Below are positions 1-9,873 of a stretch of DNA of 58,960 nucleotides, one piece after another. Source of the DNA: Solirubrobacteraceae bacterium (GTDB lineage: Bacteria; Actinomycetota; Thermoleophilia; Solirubrobacterales; Solirubrobacteraceae). A program made the translations under genes and the position numbers. Within the stretch, counting starts at the first letter, position 1; each line of letters begins with the position of its first letter. The notes under the pieces were generated by a model. It did no database searches. It was given only the letters and a program-made list of their open reading frames with translations, and had not been told where the DNA came from. The stretch spans positions 1-58,960 of the forward strand of contig JAGIBJ010000049.1 of the NCBI GenBank assembly GCA_017744415.1, written 5' to 3'.

Positions 1-1
1 C

Positions 2-607
2 CCGCACACGATCCATTTCCACGGCATCCACCCGGCGGAGATGGACGGCGTCGCCGGGCAGGGCGCCGGCGAGATCCAACCGGGGATGAGCACGGTCTAC
101 GAGTTCACCGCCGAGCCGATGGGGCTGCACCTCTACCACTGCCACGTGCGGCCGCTCGCCGAGCACATCGCCAAGGGCATGTACGGGGCGTTCATCGTCG
201 AGCCGAAGGAGGGGTTCCCCGAGGCCGACGAGCTCATCTTCGTGATGAACGGGTTCGACACGAACTTCGACCGGGCCAACGAGCTCTACGCCGTGAACAC
301 GGTGCCGTTCGCCTACATGAACCGCCCGATCGACGTGCGCAAGGACGACCGGATCCGGGCCTTCATCGTGAACATCCTCGAGTACGACCTGATCAATTCG
401 TTCCATCTGCACGCGAACTTCTTCGACTGGTACCCGACGGGCACGTCGCGCACGCCCGTCGAGCTCACCGACACCGTGATGCTCTGCCAGGGCCAGCGCG
501 GGATCGCCGAATGGCAGTTCAAGCACGAGGGGCTCTTCATGTTCCACGCGCACCAGAGCGAGTTCACGGAGCTTGGCTGGCAGGGCTTCTTCAAGGTGGG
601 CGCATGA
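2..607 (+). CDS. Multicopper oxidase, C-terminal part (5' end outside window)
   Basis: The gene enters from the left edge; the frame is open from base 2 and already reads HTIHFHGIH, an HxH copper-ligand motif, before the first internal Met at base 41. About residues 44-62 hold LYHCHVRPL and HIAKGMYG, the His-Cys-His and distal His/Met pattern of a copper-binding cupredoxin domain. A second cupredoxin domain follows with HLHANFFDWYP and MFHAHQSEFTELG, which keeps HxH pairs but has no Cys. The family oxidises metal ions or organic reductants with O2 outside the membrane. The stop codon overlaps the start of the ZIP transporter gene (ATGA at 604-607), so both are probably translated together; a metal-oxidation role coupled to uptake is inference. 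Substrate cannot be read from the fragment. Confidence 0.9.
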   Translation, partial: PHTIHFHGIHPAEMDGVAGQGAGEIQPGMSTVYEFTAEPMGLHLYHCHVRPLAEHIAKGMYGAFIVEPKEGFPEADELIFVMNGFDTNFDRANELYAVNTVPFAYMNRPIDVRKDDRIRAFIVNILEYDLINSFHLHANFFDWYPTGTSRTPVELTDTVMLCQGQRGIAEWQFKHEGLFMFHAHQSEFTELGWQGFFKVGA

Positions 608-1836
608 GCTCCGCCGAGACGGCGGCGCAGCCGCGCCCCGAGGGCGGACGTCGCGAGCCGGCGGAGCGCCCGCGGATTCCCACGTGGCTGACGGGCGTCG
701 GCCCGCTGCTGCTGGCGATCCTGGTGCTCGCCATCGTCGCCGTGGTCGCCGGACAGAGTCTCGGTGAGCGCAACGGGCCGCCGATCGAGGAGGTCGTCGT
801 CGAACGCACGGTGCTCGATCCGGGCGAGATCGCCCTCACCCTCCGCAACGACGGGCCCGATCCCGTCCAGGTGTCGCAGGTGATCGTGAATGACGCCGTC
901 GCGCAGTTCAGCGGCGCCTCGCAGGAGCTCGGCCGCCTGCGGACCGAGACGCTCAGGATCCGCCAGCCGTGGGTGGAGGGCGAGTCGTACGAGGTCGCGC
1001 TCCTCACGTCGACGGGCGCGACGATCACCCATGAGATCCCAGTGGCGGTGCGGACGCCCGACGCGGACGCCGGCTTCTACGGGCTCATGGCGCTGATCGG
1101 GATCTACGTCGGCGTGATCCCGGTGGCACTCGGCATGCTGTGGCTGCCATGGGTACGGCGCATGTCGCGCGACCTGTGGCGCGGCGTGATGGCGCTGACG
1201 ATCGGGCTCCTCGCCTTCCTCGCGGTCGACGCCGTCCTCGAGGGCCTCGAGCTCGGCGCCGAGGGTTCGCAGGCACTCGGCGGCACGGCACTCGTGTGGA
1301 TCGGCGTGCTCGTCGCCTACCTCGTGCTCTCCGGCGTCAGCTCCTGGATGGCCGGTCGGCAGGCCAAGGCGAAGGCCGGCGGCGCCTCGGGCGTGCGCGT
1401 CGCGACGCTGATCGCGACGGGCATCGGCCTCCACAACCTCGGCGAGGGCGTCGCCATCGGCTCCGCCTACTCCACCGGTGCGCTTGCGCTCGGCGCGTTC
1501 CTGATCATCGGCTTCGCGATCCACAACACCACCGAGGGCCTCGCGATCGTCGGGCCGTTGGCGGGTGCCAAGCCGTCGCCCGCGCGGCTCGTCTCGCTCG
1601 GCCTGCTCGCCGGCGCGCCCGCGGTGCTCGGGGCCTGGATCGGCGCTGCGGCGTTCAATGCGTCGATCGCGGCGTTCCTCTTCGGCTTCGGGGCCGGTGC
1701 CGTCATTCAGGTGATCGGGCAGCTGCTCCCCATGCTCCGCGACGACGAGGGCCGCCTCCTGCACCCCGGCGCCGTTGCGGGACTCCTCGCGGGCATCGGC
1801 CTGATGTTCGCGACGGGCCTGCTCGTCACCGGCTGA
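604..1836 (+). CDS. ZIP-family metal transporter with N-terminal extracytoplasmic domain
   Basis: This is a 410-residue membrane protein of the ZIP divalent-metal transporter family. Both signature motifs are present: HNLGEG at about residues 277-282 and HNTTEG at about 307-312, in two adjacent helices that form the metal path. The start at 604 gives MSSAETAAQ and a 4-base overlap with the oxidase; the frame is open further upstream but inside that gene. Residues ~27-50 form one membrane helix, followed by about 90 residues of beta-rich soluble sequence (LTLRNDGPDPVQVSQV) before the ZIP helices begin near residue 160. Most bacterial ZIPs lack such a domain. It could receive metal from the neighbouring oxidase, which is inference. 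Confidence 0.9.
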   Translation: MSSAETAAQPRPEGGRREPAERPRIPTWLTGVGPLLLAILVLAIVAVVAGQSLGERNGPPIEEVVVERTVLDPGEIALTLRNDGPDPVQVSQVIVNDAVAQFSGASQELGRLRTETLRIRQPWVEGESYEVALLTSTGATITHEIPVAVRTPDADAGFYGLMALIGIYVGVIPVALGMLWLPWVRRMSRDLWRGVMALTIGLLAFLAVDAVLEGLELGAEGSQALGGTALVWIGVLVAYLVLSGVSSWMAGRQAKAKAGGASGVRVATLIATGIGLHNLGEGVAIGSAYSTGALALGAFLIIGFAIHNTTEGLAIVGPLAGAKPSPARLVSLGLLAGAPAVLGAWIGAAAFNASIAAFLFGFGAGAVIQVIGQLLPMLRDDEGRLLHPGAVAGLLAGIGLMFATGLLVTG

Positions 1837-1867
1837 CGCTCGGCTCGCACGGCCCCTCACACGACGA

Positions 1868-1902
1868 AGGCGCCGCCGCCCCGCGTTGGGACGACGGCGC
1901 CT
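1868..1902 (-). terminator. Hairpin terminator between convergent genes
   Basis: Arms at 1868-1882 and 1888-1902 pair over 15 positions. Two positions (1876/1894 and 1879/1891) are C-A mismatches on the plus strand but G-U pairs in minus-strand RNA, so the structure fits the transcript of the 1925-2509 gene best. No U-tract follows. The gap lies between the ZIP stop and that gene's stop. Confidence 0.6.
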
Positions 1903-1924
1903 CGCCAGCGGCTCTCGCGGAGAA

Positions 1925-2509
1925 CTACGAGCCGAGGGTGACGGTGGCCTCGGCCGTTCCGAAGACGGTGCCGCGCTTGACGGCCGAGGTGCCCAGGAAG
2001 GTGTTGATGTAGAGCGCGCCGATGTCGGTGAGCTTCACGGTGCCCTTGACGACGGTGGCCGGGGGCGCGCTCGTGACGGTCACATCGGTGATGGTCGCGA
2101 CCGGCACGCGGATACCGAGGGGGAAGCCGGCGAGCGTCGGGACGGCCGTGAGCTGCGGCTCCCGGCGCGTGTCGATCACGAACTGCTGGATGCCGAACTT
2201 GAGACCGGCCTTCGGGGTGATCTGCAGGCCGCCGGTGTGCCCGATCTTGCCCTTGAGATCCGCGGTGAGGCTGCCACCGGTGATCGGGTAGACGAAGCGC
2301 CCGGAGGCATCGGCGGTTGCCGCACCCGTGAGCCCGACCTTCGCGCCCAGGCCGGTGAGCGCCGTCACGAGACCGGGGTCGGGGGTGACGGCGGTCTGCG
2401 TGCCAGTGACGGTGGCAGCGGCCGCGGGGCCGGCCGCCGATACAGCGGCTGCGGCGGTCACACCAGCGACGAGTGCAAGGGCGCGGGGACGACGGAGTGC
2501 AATGGACAT
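1925..2509 (-). CDS. Secreted protein with one HtaA-like repeat
   Basis: A 194-residue exported protein: Arg-rich start, hydrophobic stretch and Ala-x-Ala cleavage region within the first ~32 residues. The body reads FVYPITGG, then IGHTGGLQIT and FVIDTR, a pattern that recurs twice in the 4224-5204 protein (HTGGL / HSGGL followed by a beta-strand FTI). The layout resembles HtaA-type haem-binding or cell-surface beta domains, but I cannot confirm that family by eye. A strong ribosome site (GGAGGA, 5-6 bases before ATG) supports the start. It lies 120 bp downstream of the anti-sigma gene on the same strand and may belong to the regulon or operon of the sigma factor. Confidence 0.7.
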   Translation of the reverse strand: MSIALRRPRALALVAGVTAAAAVSAAGPAAAATVTGTQTAVTPDPGLVTALTGLGAKVGLTGAATADASGRFVYPITGGSLTADLKGKIGHTGGLQITPKAGLKFGIQQFVIDTRREPQLTAVPTLAGFPLGIRVPVATITDVTVTSAPPATVVKGTVKLTDIGALYINTFLGTSAVKRGTVFGTAEATVTLGS

Positions 2510-2629
2510 GAGTTCCTCCGAGGAGCTCTGGATGACGACACCGGCGGACGACCGGTCAAAGGGCAGTACGCCCGCGGCCTGGAATCGGACGCCCGATTGC
2601 GTCGCGCCCGGGTGGTCAGTCCGTGCCTC

Positions 2630-3265
2630 TCAGGCGGCAGCGGCCGATCGCAGCACCGAGTGGCCCGAGTGCGTGGGATTGCCGTCGCCCGATTCGAGGG
2701 AGATGTCGAAGATCGGGAAGCGGTGCAGCGACACCGGTAGAGGCACGCGCACGTGGACGGTCCCGGCCGGGTTCACAGGCAGCAGACCGAGCGACACCAT
2801 CCGGCCGGCATCGCCGAGCACCCAGAGCTCGTAGAACTGCCCCTTGGGCGGAACGTCGAGCCCGCTCGCGCGGAGGTCGACGGTGCGCCCGTCAGTCGCG
2901 GTGAACACGCTCGCCTGCGCGGCGGCGCTCGGCGGCGCCGACGAGCCGAAGCGCGCGAGCGACACCTGACGGACGCGTTCAGGGAGCGGCGAGAGCGCGC
3001 CATCGGCCGTGGTCGTGCGAGGCGCCGGCGCCGTCGTGCCGCCGAACAGCAGGGCACCGCCGAGAAGCCCGGCGGCCACGCACCCGGCCGCCCCACCTGC
3101 CAGCACCAGCGGCCGTAGCCGCACGGTGCGTCGGGGCCGGCGGGCGGGCTGCCGGGCGTCATCGCGGACGATCGCGTCGAGATCGAGGGCGGGCGGATCG
3201 GTTCGCTGCCAGACCTGCTCGCCGCCGGACTCGAGGTGTCGCTGGATGTCGCGGTCGTCCATCAT
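2630..3265 (-). CDS. Anti-sigma factor, RskA-like
   Basis: A 211-residue membrane-bound anti-sigma factor expected to hold the upstream ECF sigma factor inactive. The N-terminal cytoplasmic part is short (about 50 residues, MMDDRDIQRHLESGG...), then one membrane helix (about 52-75, LVLAGGAAGCVAAGLLGGALLF), then an extracytoplasmic domain with the RskA C-terminal signature VDLRASGLDVPPKGQFYELWVLG. The start at 3265 overlaps the sigma stop (ATGA at 3262-3265), so the two are translationally coupled; a second Met at 3262 is possible. The cytoplasmic part is shorter than the usual anti-sigma domain of about 70-90 residues, and no zinc-binding HxxxCxxC is seen. Release probably involves regulated proteolysis as in RskA, by family knowledge. 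Confidence 0.85.
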   Translation of the reverse strand: MMDDRDIQRHLESGGEQVWQRTDPPALDLDAIVRDDARQPARRPRRTVRLRPLVLAGGAAGCVAAGLLGGALLFGGTTAPAPRTTTADGALSPLPERVRQVSLARFGSSAPPSAAAQASVFTATDGRTVDLRASGLDVPPKGQFYELWVLGDAGRMVSLGLLPVNPAGTVHVRVPLPVSLHRFPIFDISLESGDGNPTHSGHSVLRSAAAA

Positions 3266-4035
3266 GCGGCGCCCTGCGTCTCGAGGTGCAACCGGAGGGT
3301 ACGCAGGCCGGCGAGCATCCGCGACTTCACGGTACCCAGCGGCACCCCGGTGCGCTCGGCGATCTCCTGCTGGCTGAGCCCTTCCCAGAAGCGCATCCGC
3401 AGCAGGTCGCGCTCCTGTGCCGGCAGGCGGTCGAGCGCCTCTGCGACGTACGCGCGGTCGATGACGTCTTGAAAGGCCCGGTCTTCCGACGCGCCGCCGA
3501 GCGCGACGAGTGCGTCGTCGTCGACCGGCGCATCCGCGCGTCGCCGCAGGTGATCGAGAGCCCGGCTGCGCGCGACCGTGAGCACCCACGCGAGCAGGGT
3601 CCCGCGGCGCGGATCGAACTGGTCCGCGCGGCGCCAGAGCTCGGCAAACGTCTGTTGGTGGATGTCTTCGGCGTGGCCGCGATCGCGCACGATGCCGAGG
3701 ATGACGCCGTACGCGGCGCGCCCGGTGAGCGCGTGCAGCTCGGCAAGGCCTTGCGGATCACGCTGGGCGAGACGGCGTGCGATGCGGCGTTCGTGGTGCG
3801 CGTCGGCCGCAGACCGCATGCGGTCGAGCGGGCGACGCCTCGAGCTGCCGATCGACATGGGGTCGTCGCCATCGTCGGTCGCTGGCGCCGGAGCAGCGTG
3901 AATTGGGAGGTCGGTCATCCCCGTGGTGGCCTTCGGCTCCGGGGCAAGTCGGGGAAGTGCGGGTGCAGTCATCGACACGTCGGTGACTGGTACGAGGCCA
4001 GGCACCGTATCGGACGGCGACTTGGCGGTCTCCAT
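3262..4035 (-). CDS. ECF-type RNA polymerase sigma factor (SigK-like)
   Basis: Region 2 is clear (AYGVILGIVRDRGHAEDIHQQ, then FAELWRRADQFDPRRGTL and LTVARSRALDHLRRR), and region 4 carries the helix-turn-helix LSQQEIAERTGVPLGTVKSR before a basic C-terminus. This recruits core polymerase to a dedicated promoter set. The start is uncertain: ATG 4035 is given, but ATG codons downstream at MTAPAL, MTDLPI and MSIGSS are also possible, and the frame is open to 4230, overlapping the divergent gene's leader. The ~90 residues before region 2 are Pro/Ala-rich and unconserved in look. The gene is coupled to its anti-sigma factor downstream. Confidence 0.88.
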   Translation of the reverse strand: METAKSPSDTVPGLVPVTDVSMTAPALPRLAPEPKATTGMTDLPIHAAPAPATDDGDDPMSIGSSRRRPLDRMRSAADAHHERRIARRLAQRDPQGLAELHALTGRAAYGVILGIVRDRGHAEDIHQQTFAELWRRADQFDPRRGTLLAWVLTVARSRALDHLRRRADAPVDDDALVALGGASEDRAFQDVIDRAYVAEALDRLPAQERDLLRMRFWEGLSQQEIAERTGVPLGTVKSRMLAGLRTLRLHLETQGAA

Positions 4036-4223
4036 TCTCCCAAGCTGCAGCTCCCCCATACGGCGACTACGGCGTGCACGCCACCACGGCTCACATGATC
4101 TGCCCAAAGAGAGCGGCAACGTGCCACGAAGTGCTGGGTGGCCATCCGATCTCGCTCTTCGCGGCGGACGCCGGGCAACCCAGCGTGGATGCGTTGGGAC
4201 ACCCAAGAATCCATGGAGCATCG

Positions 4224-5204
4224 ATGACACGACGTACCTTGATGGCCGGCGCCGGGCTCACCCTCGCGTTGGCGGCACCCGCCGGCGCGCAGGCCGCCAC
4301 CGCTGCGGGCGGCCACACCGATCTGTCCCTCGCCTCGAAGGCCGCGAAGGCGCTCAAGGCGGCAGGCGTGAAGGTGACCCCGGTGGGAACGAAGGCGGTC
4401 GACGGGGTGATCCCGTTCCCGGTGACGGGCTCGTCGTCGACGAAGATCATGCACACCGGCGGGCTCAAGCTCAGCCGCGGCGGACGCTCGCTGACGCTCA
4501 GCAACTTCACGATCGTGCTCAAGAAGGGCGCGCCCGTCCGCATCGACGCGAAGGCCGGGTCGGCCAAGGTGACGGCGTTCACCCTCGACGCCCGCAAGAC
4601 CAAGACCACCACCGCTGGCCTCGACACGAAGGTTGGCCCCGTCACGGTGAAGCTCAGCGGTGTGGCGGCTGGTGCGATCAAGCAGCGCTTGGGTGTCGCC
4701 CTGCCGGGCGGCTACACGATGGGCAAGGCCACGGTGGTGCTGCAGTCGGCAGCGACGGCGGTGACGCTCGACGCGGGGACGGCCAAGGTGCTGATGCAGC
4801 TGGGCGTGGCGGTCGCGCCCGAGGCCCCGGCGGTGGCCGACTCCACGATCCAGTTCCCCGTGACGAACACCGGCGGGGTGATCTCGACGAAGGCTCCGAT
4901 CACGCATAGCGGCGGGCTCGTCTTCTCGGGCGCCGGGAAGACGCTCACCGTCGGCGATTTCACGATCGATCCGGTGGCGGGCGTGCTCTACGCCGAGCGC
5001 TCGCCGGTCGGTCGTCTGCCGCTGTTCGGGGTGGATCTTTCGGGTGCGACGGTGACGACGCCGGGAGTGCAGGCCGTCGTGAGTGGCGCGAAGCTCGCCC
5101 TCACCGCCGACGCCGCAGGAGCGTTGAACGCGACGTTCGGCGTCACGGCCTTCACGGCCGGCCTCGCCATCGGCACGGCCGACGTCGTCGGCCTCGCCGG
5201 CTGA
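4224..5204 (+). CDS. Secreted protein with two HtaA-like repeats
   Basis: A 326-residue exported protein with a signal peptide ending near AGAQAATA. Two copies of a beta-rich repeat are visible: IPFPVTGS with IMHTGGLKLS and LTLSNFTIVL (about residues 65-100), and IQFPVTNT with ITHSGGLVFS and LTVGDFTIDP (about 210-255). The single-repeat protein at 1925-2509 is a relative. The start at 4224 has GGAG five bases upstream; the longer open frame from 4074 lacks a site. The gene is divergent from the sigma factor, so its promoter may be read by that sigma. The exact role is unknown; cell-surface binding is a guess. Confidence 0.75.
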   Translation: MTRRTLMAGAGLTLALAAPAGAQAATAAGGHTDLSLASKAAKALKAAGVKVTPVGTKAVDGVIPFPVTGSSSTKIMHTGGLKLSRGGRSLTLSNFTIVLKKGAPVRIDAKAGSAKVTAFTLDARKTKTTTAGLDTKVGPVTVKLSGVAAGAIKQRLGVALPGGYTMGKATVVLQSAATAVTLDAGTAKVLMQLGVAVAPEAPAVADSTIQFPVTNTGGVISTKAPITHSGGLVFSGAGKTLTVGDFTIDPVAGVLYAERSPVGRLPLFGVDLSGATVTTPGVQAVVSGAKLALTADAAGALNATFGVTAFTAGLAIGTADVVGLAG

Positions 5205-5222
5205 ACCCAGCGCTCGAACGAC

Positions 5223-5259
5223 GAAGGCGCCGCCGTCCCCGGGGGACGGCGGCGCCTTC
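5223..5259. terminator. Perfect 18-bp hairpin terminator between convergent genes
   Basis: Arms 5223-5240 and 5242-5259 are exactly complementary (GAAGGCGCCGCCGTCCCC and its complement), starting 18 bases after the stop of the secreted-protein gene. The outer arm begins with the same ACGAAGGCGCCGCC string as the hairpin at 1868. There is no U-tract. It could serve both strands. Confidence 0.6.
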
Positions 5260-5338
5260 AACGGCACCCTCGCTAGGAAGTGCCTATGGGCGCTTGCGAC
5301 CGTCGATCTGAGACCGCGATCGCGCCGCAGATTTCGTT

Positions 5339-5383
5339 CCGGCGGAGCCGACCACGTACGAACGTACGGGTCGGATCCGCCGG
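5339..5383 (-). terminator. Long hairpin downstream of rpsD
   Basis: Arms 5339-5353 and 5369-5383 pair with one mismatch, and the loop itself folds as CGTACG/CGTACG with one bulged base. It begins about 32 bases after the rpsD stop, so it is the likely rpsD terminator. Position and symmetry are seen; the function is inferred. Confidence 0.55.
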
Positions 5384-5414
5384 GATGGAAGATGCAAGCG
5401 AGGGCGCTCTCAGA

Positions 5415-6044
5415 TCAGCGGGCGTACTTCTCGATGACGAGCTGCTCGGTGACGGGCGTGGCGATCTCGGAACGGACCGGGACGCGGAGCACGGTGCCGG
5501 CGAGGCCGTCGTGGTCGGCGAGGAGCCAGGCCGGGACGCGGCCGACGTCGGCGGCGGCCTGACGGGCGAGGTCTTCCACGGGGGCGTCGGACTTGATCGA
5601 GATCGTCTGGCCGACCTTGACGCGGGCCGAGGCGATGTCGACGCGCTTACCGTCGATCAGCACGTGGCCGTGGCCGACGAACTGGCGCGCCTGCGCGCGG
5701 GTGGCGGCGAGGCCGAGGCGGTAGACGACGTTGTCGAGGCGGAGCTCGAGGTACTGGAGGAGGGCCTCACCGGCGGTCACGTCGCGGCGACGGGTTGCGG
5801 CGGCGATCAGGCGGCGGAACTGCTTCTCGCGGATGCCGTAGGTGATCTTCAGCTTCTGGCTCTCGCGCAGCTGGACGGCGTAGACGCTCGTCTTGTTGCG
5901 GCGGCGCATGCCGTGCTGGCCGGGCGGCACGGGGCCGCGGCGCTCCAGCGAGGTCTTGCGGGCGAGGCGGCGCTGGCCCTTGAGGCCGAGGTCGACGCCC
6001 TCACGGCGCTCAAGCTTTTCGACAGGTCCGGTGTAGCGGCCCAT
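5415..6044 (-). CDS. rpsD: 30S ribosomal protein S4
   Basis: The 209-residue product has the full S4 layout: [29 protein letters not shown], the S4 RNA-binding segment [37 protein letters not shown] (about 95-130) and the C-terminal VIEKYAR. S4 binds 16S rRNA early in small-subunit assembly. There is no Cys, so it is the zinc-free form. ATG 6044 is set by AAGGAGA six bases upstream. It stands alone, without rpsM, rpsK or rpoA beside it. Its leader contains two hairpins (see 6059-6104), which matters because S4 is a known translational autorepressor in several bacteria. Confidence 0.98.
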   Translation of the reverse strand: MGRYTGPVEKLERREGVDLGLKGQRRLARKTSLERRGPVPPGQHGMRRRNKTSVYAVQLRESQKLKITYGIREKQFRRLIAAATRRRDVTAGEALLQYLELRLDNVVYRLGLAATRAQARQFVGHGHVLIDGKRVDIASARVKVGQTISIKSDAPVEDLARQAAADVGRVPAWLLADHDGLAGTVLRVPVRSEIATPVTEQLVIEKYAR

Positions 6045-6058
6045 GGTCGTTCTCCTTG

Positions 6059-6104
6059 GCCGGCAGTCGGGCCGGCAATCCGCGCCCACCAGCCATGGGT
6101 GGGC
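6059..6104 (-). promoter_or_regulatory. Paired hairpins in the rpsD leader
   Basis: Two inverted repeats lie just before the rpsD ribosome site on the minus strand: GCCGGC/GCCGGC at 6059-6064 and 6071-6076, and GCCCACC/GGTGGGC at 6084-6090 and 6098-6104. They could form an S4 target or an accidental GC-rich fold; no conserved S4 leader motif was recognised. Confidence 0.3.
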
Positions 6105-6202
6105 GAATCACTACTCGTGCACACGCGCTGGCAGCCGGAGGCAGCCGGCGCGCGGTGAATCGGGAAGAGTAGCGGGTACGGGGCGTTCGGCGTCGGGCGG
6201 CG

Positions 6203-6853
6203 CTAGCGGTCGTACTCGGGGCTCGGGTGGCGACTGAGCAGCTCGGCGAGCCGAATGGTCATGCGACGGGCATCGGCGCGCGCGGCGTCTCCGCGGTTGG
6301 CCGCCGCGGTGAGGAGGACGGTGCCGTGCCGCCAGTGGGCGGTGACCGGGAGTTCGAGCACGGTCGAGGGGTCTCCGTTCACGGCGGCGCTCGTCCGGAC
6401 CGGATCGGGGTCGGGTGTCTCGCCGGGGATAGCCGTGGGCGCTTGCCGGCGGACGGCGAGGAACGCATCGGCACCGAGCGATGGCAACGGCGAGACCCGG
6501 TAGCGAGTGTCCGCTGCGAAGAGGCCGTGCAAACGCACGAGGTCGGCCGGCCGCCGAGCGGGATCTGTCTCCACATAGCCGGCGAGCACGACGTCGGAGT
6601 GGCGATCGATGCCCGGCAGGTCGACGTCCAAGCGCCGGCGGATGGAGACGTTGCAGAAGCCCATCGAGATCTCGGGCAGATCGTGGGAGGAGGGCTCGCG
6701 CTTCGGCGCAGTGACGGCCAGACTCAGGTCGTTCTCGAGCGCGTCGCAGAGCTTCGTCGCCGCGTCATCGCCTGACCCCACCCCGGCCACGACTCGCACC
6801 ACAAGCAGGACGACGAGCGCCGCAACGACGGCAAAGGCGGCGGCACTGCGCAT
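6203..6853 (-). CDS. Membrane-anchored or secreted hypothetical protein
   Basis: A 216-residue protein with one N-terminal hydrophobic helix (residues ~5-25, FAVVAALVVLLVVRVVAGV) and the rest predicted outside the membrane. KLCDALENDLSLAV near residue 34 and GFCNVSI near 66 supply two Cys that could pair. A basic Arg-rich stretch follows. The layout resembles DUF3558-like actinobacterial lipoproteins, but no lipobox is present and I do not claim that family. AAGGTG lies about eight bases before the ATG. It is upstream of rpsD on the same strand with a 158-bp gap, and downstream of the AI-2E-family gene. Confidence 0.6.
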   Translation of the reverse strand: MRSAAAFAVVAALVVLLVVRVVAGVGSGDDAATKLCDALENDLSLAVTAPKREPSSHDLPEISMGFCNVSIRRRLDVDLPGIDRHSDVVLAGYVETDPARRPADLVRLHGLFAADTRYRVSPLPSLGADAFLAVRRQAPTAIPGETPDPDPVRTSAAVNGDPSTVLELPVTAHWRHGTVLLTAAANRGDAARADARRMTIRLAELLSRHPSPEYDR

Positions 6854-6893
6854 GAGCGCCGCACCTTACCGCCGGCGCGACGGCCCGTTGCGG

Positions 6894-8048
6894 TTACTCG
6901 TCGGCGAGCCGTGCGTCGGCCGGTGGCGGCTCGGCCTCGGCCTCCGCTTGTTCGGCGGCGTCGGCCTCGTGCATGGCATCCACCTCCTGCTGGGTGGCGG
7001 CGAGCTCGGCTTCGTCGATCTGGTCGGGCAGGAGGCCGGCGGCAGCGGCGACCCCGGCGAGCAGGGGCGTGGCGAAGAATGCGCCGAGGATGCCGAGCGC
7101 GGCGCTGCCGAGGCCGACGGAGAGCAGCACGGTGATCGGGTGCAGCTTGAGGTTGCGCCCGATGAGGAGCGGGTAGACGACGTGCCCTTCGACGAACTGC
7201 ACGAGGAGCGCGATGAGGATGATCCCGACCATTGCCCCGGCGCCCTGGGTGGAGAGGGCGACGAGCGCGATGAGCAGTCCGGAGAGTGTCGCGCCGACGT
7301 ACGGGATGAAGCTGAGGACGAATGTGAGCACGGCGAGCGGGAGCACGAGCGGGACGCCGAGGATGAGCAGGCCGATGGCGATGCCGACGGCGTCGAAGGC
7401 GGCGACGACCACTTGGCTGCGGACGAACGTGATGAGGGCGTGGGCGGTGCGCCGGCCGCCGAGGAGCACCCGCTCGCGACGGCTCGGCGCCAGCATGCGA
7501 ACCGCGCCGTGCCAGAAGCCTTCGCCGTCCCACAGGAAGTAGGTGAGCAGGACGAAGGTGAGGAACGCCCCGAACAGCACGCTCACGCTGGCCGCGGCGA
7601 CGGAGAACGCGCTTGAACTGATGGACGCGCCGATGTTGCCGAGGTTTTCCTTGGCTCGTTCCGTCGCGTCGTGGATGACGGTGTCGCTCGAGCGGATGCC
7701 GAGGTCTTTGAGGAGGTCGGGGAGTCGTGCGAGGCCGTCCTGCGCCTGGCTCGCGGCGCGGCCGGCCTGATCGAGGATCGTCGGGACGATCCACGAGAGC
7801 CCGCCGATCACGAACACGAGGAACGCGGCGATCACGAGGATGACGGCGGCCGCGTGCGGTACGCGGTGGCGACCGAGCCAGAGCACGGCGGGCGCGAGCA
7901 GGGCGGTGAGCAGCAGCGCGAAGAGCAGCGGCAGCAGGATCGGGGCGAGCGCGTGGAATCCCAGCACGCCGACGTAGAGCGCCCCGGCGATCACGAGGAA
8001 CTCGACCGAGATCAGCGCCCCGCGCTGCAGCATGTTCGCGGGCTGCAC
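6894..8048 (-). CDS. AI-2E family (PerM-like) membrane transporter
   Basis: A 384-residue protein with about seven to eight membrane helices and the family signature in the C-terminal half: FVLSFIPYVGATLSGLLIALVAL, then QFVEGHVVYPLLIGRNLKLHP. The family includes the AI-2 exporter TqsA and Na+/H+-linked members; the substrate cannot be inferred. The last ~40 residues are acidic and Glu/Ala-rich. GTG 8048 is the first start; ATG 8033 (MLQRGALIS) is an alternative. It lies 69 bp downstream of ftsH in the same direction. Confidence 0.88.
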   Translation of the reverse strand: MQPANMLQRGALISVEFLVIAGALYVGVLGFHALAPILLPLLFALLLTALLAPAVLWLGRHRVPHAAAVILVIAAFLVFVIGGLSWIVPTILDQAGRAASQAQDGLARLPDLLKDLGIRSSDTVIHDATERAKENLGNIGASISSSAFSVAAASVSVLFGAFLTFVLLTYFLWDGEGFWHGAVRMLAPSRRERVLLGGRRTAHALITFVRSQVVVAAFDAVGIAIGLLILGVPLVLPLAVLTFVLSFIPYVGATLSGLLIALVALSTQGAGAMVGIILIALLVQFVEGHVVYPLLIGRNLKLHPITVLLSVGLGSAALGILGAFFATPLLAGVAAAAGLLPDQIDEAELAATQQEVDAMHEADAAEQAEAEAEPPPADARLADE

Positions 8049-8117
8049 GTGGAGGAAGCTAGCAACCGCGCAGGCTCGCGCCGAATGCGTCCGGGACCAG
8101 CCCGGGCAGAGTGTCCG

Positions 8118-9761
<1,644 letters not shown>

Positions 9762-9873
9762 GCTCACTGTCCTCCTCATCGGCAGCGGATCGCGCCGCCT
9801 GAGCCTATGTCCGCGACTCAGGGGACGTGGGCGGACTCATGCGCCCACTTTCCGGTGAGCAACGTGGGCAGTG

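Noticed and set aside
313..1860. Long minus-strand ORF opposite the oxidase and ZIP genes
   Set aside because: Its Arg/Glu/Asp/His-rich low-complexity translation is typical of antisense frames in high-GC DNA, and the plus-strand genes have clear family motifs.
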